Shown here: piece by piece, positions 1 to 8,458 of the stretch
Layout: every line of letters begins with the position of its first letter
Position numbering within the stretch: the first letter of the stretch is position 1
Assembly (NCBI GenBank): GCA_002104985.1
Contig: MCGO01000269.1
Span: forward strand, 1-44,552
Reading direction: 5' to 3'
Source of the DNA: Rhizoclosmatium globosum
Lineage: Eukaryota > Chytridiomycota > Chytridiomycetes > Chytridiales > Chytriomycetaceae
DNA: 44,552 nt
Notes under the pieces: generated by a model
The model's input: only the letters and a program-made list of their open reading frames with translations
Databases searched by the model: none
Told to the model about the DNA's origin: nothing
Program-made: the position numbers and the translations under genes

Positions 1-1945
1 GAACTCCTGGTTGGCTTGCTGGTTCCATCTGCTGAATTTGATGTGATGATCTGCCAGAAAGACACCATGGCTCATTTTATCCATTTCTTGAATTGATGGC
101 ACAGCTTATGTGGCAGAGTTGTCTTTGGCTTGACCACCACTGCTTGATCACATCCAACTTAACCTCGGCATCTGTCTCCATCACATAAAAGACAAACAAG
201 TTTTCTTTAATTAACCTCGCACTGTTTTTGAATAAACAAACAATAAGAAAGAGAAAAAGATAGAGACGGGGAGAGACTGGCATGGGCTCGGTCGCTCCGC
301 TCCCTCGCCCATCATCACCTTACGTCTTGAATGGGGTAGAGGAAAGGGAAGAAGAAAAGTAGAAGCTTACGTAGATTTCCGCGACGTGTTTTACATGGTT
401 CTTTTGAATGGGATAGAGGAACACGAGGAGAGACTTTTGATTACCTTTACCACATACGTTTAGTGTTAGTGTTTAGTGTTTAATTGTTTAATTGTTTCAT
501 CGTTCATCGTTTACCGTTTACTGTTTGTTAAGTAGCACACTGTTTTTGAATAAACAAACGTAAAGAAAGAGAAACAGTTGGAGACGGGGGAGAGAATGGC
601 ATGGCTCGGTCGCTCCACTCCCTTGCCCATCATCACTTTACGTATTTTTGAATAGGGTTTAGAGAGGGAAAGAGAAGGAAGGTACAAAGTGTTTTACATT
701 CAGTGTTTATGTTTACTGTTCACTGTTACTGCTTACGTTTACTGTTTTATTTTCGCGTTTACACTGTACCGGGGTACTGTTTACGTTTAGCGTTCATTCA
801 CTGTTTTCTGTTTGCAGTTTATTACAAATGTGAAGTCCACTGTTTTCATTACAATCTTCATTTCAAAAAGAAGTCTGATAGATCTGAAAGAAAAGGAATC
901 GGAAACAAGAAGGGGTAAAAAAACTGGGCAAAGTCTTGGAAGAGTGGACTTGCGTTGGGGTGACTCCAAAAAAGACGAAACAGAGAGAGGAGTGAGGAGA
1001 GAGACTTGAAACTGTTTTTGAGGGTGATTCCTTAAGTTTGGCCGTTTCATATCCTCAGACAAGTTTCTTCGTATATTCCTCGCACTCTTTACACTTTACA
1101 ATAAACCAGAAAGAAAAAAACAAGACCGAAGGAGGAACCTTCAAGGAGACTTCTCCCGTGGAGAGTAGAGCAGTAATCAAGAGAGACACGAGGATTACTG
1201 CTGCATGGGCTCGGTCGCTTCGCTCCCTCGCCCATCACACCCTCTTTTTTCACATCTAAAATGAGAAATAAGAAATGAACGAAAGAAAGTTATGATTTTG
1301 TGTTTCGGTTTTATTTACAGAAATAGAGAGATGGGAAAAGAGAGCGGTAATGACAAAAGGAGAGACATGAGGATTACTCCTGCATGGGCTCGGTCGCTTC
1401 GCTCCCTCGCCATCATCCCTTCTTTTTATGTCTAAAATTAGGAACTAAAAAATGAATGAAAGACGGTGGGATATGAGAGTGGACAACGGTTTTTGGTATT
1501 GAAAAGAAGAGGACAACCAATGGAAGTCTTTTGTTTTTCGTTTTTCGATTTGAAGATATTAATAGAAATACGTGAAGGTTTGAAGTTAATGTTTTCATTA
1601 CAAATACAATTACAAAGCGAGGGGTTACATTTTCATTACAAAAGAAGATTACATACAAATAAATTACAGATCTGAAAGAAATGGAATCGGAAACAAGAAG
1701 GGGGAAAAACTGGGCAAAGTCTTGGCTGAGCGGACTTTTGATGGAGTGACTCCTGGACTGACGAGACGGTGAGGAAAAGTCCGTGAAACCGTTTTAAGGG
1801 TGATTCCTTAAGTTTGGCTGTTTCATGGCGCCCGAATAAACCGTCCCGGAGACCTCACCTACCGGCGAGGAAATAAAGGCCCCCGGTGACCTCACCTACA
1901 GGCGAGGTAATAAAAGAAATATATCGCAGGATAGAGGGGCAAAAC
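1..1945. repeat. Gene-free region of diverged direct repeats
   Basis: No open frame here exceeds about 91 codons and none resembles a protein family. The stretch is patchwork duplication. A unit beginning with a 'gtttttgaataaacaaac' box occurs near 224 and 542. A unit of about 120 bp at 1167-1287 recurs at 1342-1464. A unit with 'gatctgaaag' and 'ggaatcggaaacaagaag' occurs at 880-970 and 1668-1755, and a 'gggtgattccttaagtttgg' box at 1021 and 1798. Four copies of a G+C-rich box (GGGCTCGGTCGCTYCGCTCC) lie near 284, 602, 1206 and 1385. Low-complexity GTTTA/TTTACTGTT-rich runs fill 458-530 and 698-825. It may be a decayed mobile element or a local segmental duplication; no terminal repeats or protein motifs were found to decide. 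Confidence 0.6.
1845..1914. repeat. Two 33-bp direct repeats with hairpin potential
   Basis: Units at 1845-1877 and 1882-1914 share the pattern cccgg-gacctcacctac-ggcgagg-aataaa with a few substitutions. In each, CCTC can pair with GAGG across a 10-nt loop. They sit just past the 3' end of the minus-strand tRNA-Asn gene. Function unknown. Confidence 0.5.
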
Positions 1946-2019
1946 GCTCGATACTGGGATCGAACCAGTGACCTTGGAGGTTAACAGCCCCACGCTACTA
2001 CCAGCTGAGCCAACCGAGC
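1946..2019 (-). tRNA. tRNA-Asn (anticodon GTT)
   Basis: A 74-nt cloverleaf reads on the minus strand. The 7-bp acceptor stem pairs GCTCGGT with ATCGAGC, including one G-T pair. The D-arm contains GGCTCAGCTGGTAG, the anticodon loop is CTGTTAA giving anticodon GTT, and the T-arm contains GGTTCGATCCC, the internal B box. The anticodon stem has one G-T pair and an imperfect outer pair. There is no intron. Terminal CCA is not encoded, as is usual in eukaryotes. Confidence 0.9.
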
Positions 2020-2530
2020 GCTGACAACCGACCTGAAAGTGACAATATGATACCAAATCCTCTTAGACTTAAATTTTTCTGCTTCCAGAGCTCAAACGAC
2101 TACATCTGCAGTAAGACATAGTGTTAAAGATGCCTATGATCGCTAACATAAGCCTTAACACCGCTGGGTCGACGACAATGACCGGAGAATGGTCGAATTC
2201 TGGAGGAAACCAAGAAACATTTTTTCAAATCACGCTATGAACGAAGAAACATTTTTGAATGTAGGATATGAGGTGAGAAACATTTATTCGCTTGGAGGCT
2301 ACGAATGAATGATTGCGAGAAAATACAAGTTGTGGTCTCCCCTCATCCAAACGAAAGACATGAAGTTACTGAGAGTACCCACATCTCTCTCTCTCTCTTC
2401 CATTGTTTGCAGCATATATGTATGGAGTCAGCAATTAAAGGGACGTCATTTGGTCATTTCTTTTAAGCATCTTATTTCTTTTATTCTCCTCTATCTTCTT
2501 TTTCTTCACTTTACCTATTCTTTTGCCACA
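2020..2530. other. Intergenic, no gene seen
   Basis: No supported gene lies between tRNA-Asn and the M20 gene. A pyrimidine-rich stretch at about 2468-2520 directly precedes the M20 start codon and probably belongs to its promoter or leader. An open frame from 2309 joins the M20 start in frame, but its extra residues resemble leader sequence rather than a family N-terminus. Confidence 0.4.
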
Positions 2531-3950
2531 ATGAGTAATGGTGTGTTTGTCGATGAGTTCCTTTCCAAGGAAACAGCGAGCCTCCGCCAACTGTCCCTTG
2601 AAATCCACAGCAATCCAGAGCTAAGTGGACAAGAGCGCAAGGCCCACGATCTCCTGTCAAACTTGTGAGTTGATTAAGGTTAACCGGATCACAACTCACA
2701 AGTTCACAACCCAAAACCAGTTTGGAAGCCCGGGACTTCATCGTAACTCGCCAAGCAGCCGGATTGGACACGGCGTTCTGTGCCGAATGGACTCCGGAAA
2801 GCGCAACACAAGACGCAATCTGTGTCGCCTTTCTTTCAGAGTGAGTTGATCACAAAACACATCGAACGCCACCCCGTTCATACTGGTGCCAAAACCAACA
2901 GATACGATGCACTTCCAGGAATCGGACACGCATGTGGTCACAACCTGATCGCAATCTCAGGCGTCTCAGCCGCCCTCTCCCTTCAATCCTTCATCAAATC
3001 CAATGCCCTCAACGCACGCATCAAGCTCTTTGGAACACCCGCGGAGGAAACTTGGGGTGGTAAAATCAACTTTATCGAGCAGGGAGCGTTCAAGGATGTT
3101 CATGTGGCGATGATGGTGCATCCGGGGAACGCGAATGTTACATTTGCAAAGTACCTTGCCTTGTCTGGAGTGTATGTTGAGTATCATGGGAAATCGGCTC
3201 ACGCAGCTTCATGTGAGAAGAGGTTTTTTGGTGTTGCCTATAGACTGTCAACTGAAACTCTTGTCATTGAAGGTCCTTGGGAAGGAAGAAACGCATTGGA
3301 CGCTCTCGTGCAATCATACACAGCCATGTCAATGCTCCGTCAACAAGTTCTTCCTTCAACGCGCATCCACGGTGTCATCAAGAAAGGAGGCGACGCCGCG
3401 AACATTATCCCGGATCACACCAAGGGTGATTTCATGATCCGTACCGAGAAGCTTGCAGCCCTCAACGACTTGAGACCCAAAATGAGAAACATTTTCGAAT
3501 CTTCCGCTGTTGCGACTGGAACGACTGTTGGGATCACAGAGGATCCTGTGTTTGAAAACGTTGTCATCAACACAAAGTTGGCGCTTCGGTTCGAGGAATA
3601 TGCGAGAGCTGATGGATGTACGTTTGCGAGCAAGGAAGTTCAGGAATCCAAGTCGTATGGTAGCACAGATATGGGAAATGTTACTCACGTCGTACCGGGC
3701 ATTCACCCAGGTTAGTTGTCATGGTAATCTTCAAGAGAACAATATTAACAGCTTTCCCATAGTATTCGACATTGAATGCACGCACGCTGACATTCATACA
3801 AACGAGTTCAGAGAAGGTGCTGCAACTGACACTGCCCACAAAGCAACCCTCCGTGCTGCAAAGTGTCTCTGTCTCACTGCAATTGATTTCATTGTTGATC
3901 CAGAGTTCAGAAAAGCTGTTCGCGAAGAGTTTGATGCTGCGGAGAAGTAA
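2531..3950 (+). CDS. Peptidase M20 family amidohydrolase (PM20D2-like)
   Basis: Five exons (2531-2664, 2703-2840, 2902-3212, 3273-3710, 3763-3950) join into a 402-residue protein, normal for the family. Metal-site and fold motifs read in order: YDALPGIGHACGHN, GTPAEETWGGK, MMVHPG, GKSAHAA, and a C-terminal HTNEFREGA block. These are the marks of M20D metal-dependent hydrolases such as PM20D2, which cleave dipeptides or N-acyl amino acids. The substrate cannot be told from sequence. The start at 2531 was chosen because the family N-terminus (FVDEFLSKETASLRQL) follows directly. Introns of 38, 61, 60 and 52 nt each restore a conserved block; the last acceptor is 'cccatag', because the nearer AG gives a stop. 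The gene is convergent with the acidic protein gene downstream. Confidence 0.88.
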
Positions 3951-4070
3951 ATGGATACTATGATTCAAAAGCTGTTATTCGGGCCTTTCAAAAGGAATCA
4001 AATAAATCAAATAATAATAGAGTCGAAAACGCAACCGTCGAAATAAGTCAGATTTTCGAATGTCAGTGTG

Positions 4071-5629
4071 TCAATCCTCCATCTCAACATCTTTTTCCAG
4101 CGTTATATCATCATCTTCTACCTTGCTTTCTACCACGTCCGCATCCTCATTTGGGTACTCCACAGTCTCTTCCATACGACTTTCAAAAATTTCCGCACCA
4201 CTTTCATTTTCATTGACATGATTGAAATCGACAGAAGGCCTGGCACTCATCAACCCCATCATTCCCACAACGCCGCCACTCATCATCAATTGTCTCGCAT
4301 TCTGTTGGGCATCGCATCGTTTCTTTGTCACGGAATCGAGGGACTCGGACGCACGCTGCTTGGCTTCGACGAGAATGGAAGTGACTTCGCGTTGAAAGGA
4401 TTGGAACAATCTATCGAAAAGAAGGTTGAGTAAATTCTGCGGGGTATGAAGTAAGGAAAAGAGGGGTAACTGCAACTCGGAGGCAATCTCGGACAGCTTT
4501 TGGATCAACTGGTGAGTGAATTCTGTGTAGTTGATATTAAACATCAGTCGATCTTCTCAAGAATCTGTAAGCAGTACCTTGAATCTTTCCGTTGATATCA
4601 ATCATTGAATCACTTTCGCGAGATTGTAGCATAAGGTCATGAGTCAAAGCTTGACCGTCAGAAGCGCGAAAGAAAGTATGTCCGTTTCTGAGCTCAGTTT
4701 GTTGGATGAGTGGCGGTGGAGGTGGCGGTGTTGGCTCTTTAGAAGGACTGACTTTCTGATCATATTCGGCGAAATCTTCGCCACCTTCACTATGCACGAT
4801 TTCTGTATTATTTGATTCTTGTCCCATAGCAACCGCAGAGTCAGGTTCTTGTTCTTGGGAGGGTTCAGCGGACACGATTTCGTCTTCATCGTCTTCATAG
4901 AGAATTTCATCTGAGTCTGTAGGATTCTCGGTTTGCGCGACATCCAGCTCCTCTTGGCAATTTTCCTCGTCTCCATCTAAATCAAAGTATTCTTGTTGAT
5001 GCTGCTCGAGGTGGTCATCCGCCGCAAAGTGATTGAACGCGTTTTGTTCGCCCTCCTCCACATCCAACTTCACATCAACAGCATCTTCCAGATCCCAGAC
5101 TTCCTCAGTGTCTTCTTGGTCTTCTTCCATTTTAACTGTGAACGTTGTATCAAAGTCGTCAGGTTCAGCATCGAAAATGTCCGAATCTGTGCGAACAACA
5201 GTGGCCGAAGTTCGGACGAGCGAGGCTTTGACTGGATTGGCAGCAAGAAGCGGAGCGACAAAGGTTGAGTTGTCGCGGTGGCTGTTTTTGACTTTGAGTT
5301 GTGTTTGAGTTGTGTAAGCGCGTTTGTGGGTTTGGATCAGTGGTTGACTTTGGCTTTGGTTCTGGAGGGTTTTGGGATTAGTTAGTTGATTAGAAGAAGA
5401 AAGAATAACAGAGAAGAAAGAAAAAAAGACGAACGTTGAACGCGTCTGCGAATGGCGATGAACTCCGTTTTAAGGTGGGAGGGACGTTGCTGTGGCTGTG
5501 GCTCTGGCTCTGGCTCTGGCTCTGGCGACTTTGATGGCCGGGTCGGCGTGACGGCATCTTGAGCGATGGGAGAACTGGTGCGGCGTAGGTGGACGACTGG
5601 TTGGACGACTGGTTGGGTGCGGCGTGCAT
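4071..5629 (-). CDS. Acidic protein with C-terminal helical region, function unknown
   Basis: Three exons on the minus strand (5435-5629, 4578-5361, 4071-4522) give about 476 residues. The N-terminus is rich in Ser, Gln and Pro with an SQSQSQ run. The middle is very acidic (runs such as YEDDEDEIV), followed by a PTPPPPPP stretch. The last ~150 residues look helical (FTHQLIQKLSEIASELQLPL, then FDRLFQSFQREVTSILVEAK) and could form a coiled coil. The 55-nt intron at 4523-4577 is well supported by phase. The 73-nt intron at 5362-5434 has a weaker donor (GTTCGT) but a good polypyrimidine tract and a CTAAC branch site. No family is recognised. A start at the second Met (5557) is possible. Confidence 0.65.
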
Positions 5630-5686
5630 CGTTGGTTGGTGGTTGGTTGGTTTGCGGATTCGAATCTAAAATCGGACACAAAATCT

Positions 5687-6749
5687 CTATTTCTTTGCTC
5701 CACTCCCTTCAGCAGTTTCTGTCCGAGACATACAAGATACAATTTCTGTCCAGTACCATCCCGTAAAGAACACCAGTACATTCCATAAGGATGATGAAGC
5801 CATTCCAAATGTCGACCACGCTTGCAACCAGCTCGGAGCTGAGGCTCCATACATGGTCATAATTCTTGCTACAGATGCGGGCCCAAATGAAAATAGAAAC
5901 CCTATTGCAATCAAACTAGCTCGTACAAGAAGCTTTCGCGTCGCTTCATCCAGAAAGTTCTTTGCTGTTACGGCCTTTACTGAATCTGTGCTAATCACAG
6001 TTTTTTCTGAAATGTTCAATGACGTTGACAAGGGCTCTAAAGAGCCATCGCTGTCAGGAACTGCAATTGCAGTCTCTATTCCAAGTGTCTGACGTTCACG
6101 TTTCATACCCCTTAGCTTTTGAAAAATATGGAAATATATTATAACCATGATTCCAAAATGGATCCAGATTGGGACGTAAAACAAATAGACTCGCAATTCA
6201 GGGTAATTGGCTGTAATCCAGCATGCGGTTAGCCCTTTTCCAAGAACTGGACCGCGTTTGAGTATTGCTTGTCCAATAAACATACATGTCGTTGTTAGTA
6301 TCGATAGGATATGTGCGTACATATGGTACCACAGCCAGAGTCTGTCAGCGACAGTCTGATTTCGGAATATTGTAACGTAGCAGTACACTGATATCATTAG
6401 ATTCCATGACGTCGATGAAGTATAGGCAAATTGATCGACAATTGCCATAATATTACAGGCGTTCGGCGAAATATCGGTTCCAACACACGGCCCAATAGCT
6501 CGAAGAATATCACTCAAAGCTAAGCAAACTATGTTTATGAAGTAAGTTTGACACTTCTTAGATATAGGAGAAAATACAAATTATACCTTGGAGGTAGCTG
6601 ACGGTTTTCTGAACTCGCTTGACTCTGAATACCCATCCAACAAGGAAAACATTGGCAACAATAGAGAGAGGGTAAGTGACTTCAATAATGATACCCTGTG
6701 CAGATGAAGTTGCTGACGGCATGATTGTGGGTGGCATTCCGTTCTTCAT
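5687..6749 (-). CDS. Seven-transmembrane receptor, cAMP-receptor-like (class E type)
   Basis: Two exons (6587-6749 and 5687-6528, intron 58 nt) give 334 residues. Seven hydrophobic segments can be placed. TM1 starts at GIIIEVTYPLSIVANVFLVG and TM2 is near CLALSDILRAIG. The remaining five follow at MAIVDQFAYTSSTSWNLMIS, the WYHMYAHILSILTTTC region, FYVPIWIHFGIMVIIYFHIF, LLVRASLIAIGFLFSFGP and LQAWSTFGMASSSLWNVLVF. The short extracellular N-terminus, the LWLWYHMYAH region and the long third cytoplasmic loop (about 60 residues between TM5 and TM6) resemble the cAMP-receptor/GprC-type receptors of fungi and amoebae. It would couple to a heterotrimeric G protein at the plasma membrane. The ligand is unknown. 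Confidence 0.75.
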
Positions 6750-6927
6750 CCAGATTTCCGGAAAATCTCTGAAACAAACGCAAAAACATAATTTGCTCTT
6801 GGAAGAAGAAACAACGCGGAGAGCGGCATTCTCTCAGAAACTACGTTTTCCTTCCTTTCACCACCAACAGCCTCACAACCCCAACTAAACCCTCCCAACA
6901 CAACTCCCTCTCCTGTTGCTTCAAAAC

Positions 6928-6999
6928 GAGCGCACCAGGGGTCGAACCTGGAATCTCTTGATTCGTAGTCAAGCGCGGTAACCATTTTGCCATGCGCCC
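6928..6999 (-). tRNA. tRNA-Arg (anticodon ACG)
   Basis: A 72-nt cloverleaf reads on the minus strand. The acceptor stem pairs GGGCGCA with TGCGCTC, with one G-T. The D-arm has GGCAAAATGGTTACCGC, the anticodon stem pairs CTTGA with TCAAG around loop CTACGAA (anticodon ACG, read as inosine), and the T-arm holds GGTTCGACCCC. No intron. It lies about 140 bp past the end of the interrupted metaxin-like gene. Confidence 0.92.
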
Positions 7000-7139
7000 T
7001 TGAAATTTGTTGAAAGACAATCTATTTACTAAGGTTTTTCTAAGCAGACTTCTATGATTCTTGGAGAATATGCCTTCCACTGCAAATATCCGAAAGGAAT
7101 ATAGTGTTTTTTGGAAAGAAAGTGGGGCAATCTATTATA

Positions 7140-7460
7140 TCAAGAATTTTCTGCACCCGTTGCGATTTCGGGAATGAATGACGCATCCAGCGATTCAGTT
7201 TTGGTTGATGTTAGCTCCTTTGCTGAATCTTGCTTTTCTAGACTGTCGATTCCTTCATCCTTGGATTCATTCACTTCACTCTCCTCGTCCGTCGACTCCA
7301 AAGCCTCAGCTTTGTTCTCATTAATATCTGAGTCTTGTCCTTCCATTTGAGCCAACTCTGTTTCCTTCCCTTCAATTTCTGATTTCCGGCTGGCGTCAAC
7401 CAACTCAATCTCTTCATCCGCTCCGTCTAGTTCCATTTCCGAAGCCTTTAGTTGCTCTTC
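7140..7460 (-). pseudogene. 3' part of the metaxin-like gene, cut off by the retrotransposon
   Basis: The open frame from 7460 down to a stop at 7140-7142 encodes an acidic, Glu/Asp/Ser-rich tail of about 106 codons starting at EEQLKASEMELD. It directly abuts the LTR at 7461. Taking out the element plus one copy of the 4-bp target duplication joins this frame, without a shift, to the 5' part of the gene at 20507-21615. On its own it has no promoter or start. In this allele the host protein would end a few codons into the LTR instead. Confidence 0.85.
7457..7460. repeat. Target site duplication CTTC, copy 1
   Basis: CTTC immediately precedes the LTR that begins at 7461 and is repeated right after the other LTR at 20507-20510. 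A 4-bp duplication is within the usual range for Ty3/gypsy integrases. Confidence 0.8.
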
Positions 7461-8166
7461 TGTGACCGGGATACCGGCTCGGCCGTCGCCAAGCACGTCA
7501 GGTTGTCCATGTCCGACGTAACGGTACCTAGCACGTAGTCAATAGTATCTCACTCATACATAAAAAAGGAAAACGTCACCTTATCACCGATCCCCTCATC
7601 TCGGATGCGCCAGTGGAAGTCCCCTCCTTCCCACAGTCCGTCCAGTAGGTCCAAGCCCACATTACAGCGAATCCCTGTCGCAAGCCGTCCTGTTCGCATC
7701 CGCAGTCGATCACTGTCCTCGGTCCACATCCACCGAACCCGTCCAGTGATCCCCAGTTGATCGTTGATCAGTCCCCTATTCCCGTAGCGCGGGTCTGGGT
7801 AGGTGGGAAACCATCCAGCTTTGAAACCCGTACTAACCCTCCTGTCCTTACATGCCTGCAGTCATGGTGCCTCCCTTCCATCCCTTACAGGAGGTCAACC
7901 CGACGCTCAGGCTAGACACTACGCTCAAAAGGGGGAGAAACGTACCTAGGCCACCTCGCTCAAGTATGTCGGGTGGCGCCCCGTCCTGTTCCAGACGCCC
8001 TCCACCAACAGAGCCCGTTCGCACGCTGCTTTGTTCACAAGGTAGTTTCTATTTTTACATTTTCCCCTTCCGGTGCTTTCCCACACAGCCACCGGATAAT
8101 AAACAAATAAATAAAGAAAGAATAAAAGAGACGTCCGAAACCCTCCCTCCGTCAGATCCCCTGACA
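7461..8166 (-). repeat. LTR, 3' LTR in element orientation
   Basis: This 706-bp copy is identical by eye to 19801-20506 at a constant offset of 12,340 bp. It begins TGTGACCGGG and ends CCCCTGACA, with short TGT/ACA inverted ends. It carries an antisense open frame (7852-8295) that is repeated in the other LTR and is not thought to be a gene. Confidence 0.95.
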
Positions 8167-8458
8167 GTGGGCCCTTTTCCAGAAAAACCCCTAGGTACTC
8201 CGTTACCTAGAGTTGGAAACAAGGAAAGGCTACCGACATGTCCAAACGAAACTAAAAACCAACACAACCAACTCCACCACTCATCCAGCTGCTGAAGAAA
8301 TGAAAGGGCTGTTCTCAACTCGCTCCAGGGCGCGAGCCATGAGAACACCTTTCCTGCCATAATTGTATGAGTAGGCGCGTTCGTCCTAGTAGTGCCCTGG
8401 TCACCGGTGGATCCAAAGATCTTGTATTTAATTACCTAAAAGTGGTGTTAGGAAGGGG
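8167..8458 (-). other. 3' non-coding part of the element with polypurine-like tract
   Basis: This lies between the end of the integrase frame (stop at 8459-8461) and the 3' LTR. Read on the minus strand it ends in a purine-rich GGAAAAGGG followed by CCCAC just before the LTR. It is a candidate polypurine tract for plus-strand priming. The GGGCCCAC at this end mirrors GTGGGGGCCC at the other internal end (19791-19800). Confidence 0.5.

Noticed and set aside
284..1417. Four spaced copies of a short G+C-rich box, considered as CRISPR-like array
   Set aside because: Spacing is irregular (150-600 bp), flanks are themselves repeated, and the genome is eukaryotic.
2309..2530. Extended N-terminus of the M20 protein from an upstream start
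   Set aside because: The extra 74 residues are hydrophobic, Ser/Leu-rich translation of a pyrimidine-rich leader. The family N-terminus begins at the ATG at 2531.
5500..5535. Tandem GGCTCT repeat
   Set aside because: It codes for the SQSQSQ run of the acidic protein's first exon, an ordinary coding microsatellite.
7852..8295. Open frame on the plus strand in the LTR, repeated at 20192-20605
   Set aside because: It is antisense to the element, lies wholly in LTR sequence, and has no domain. It is duplicated only because the LTR is.
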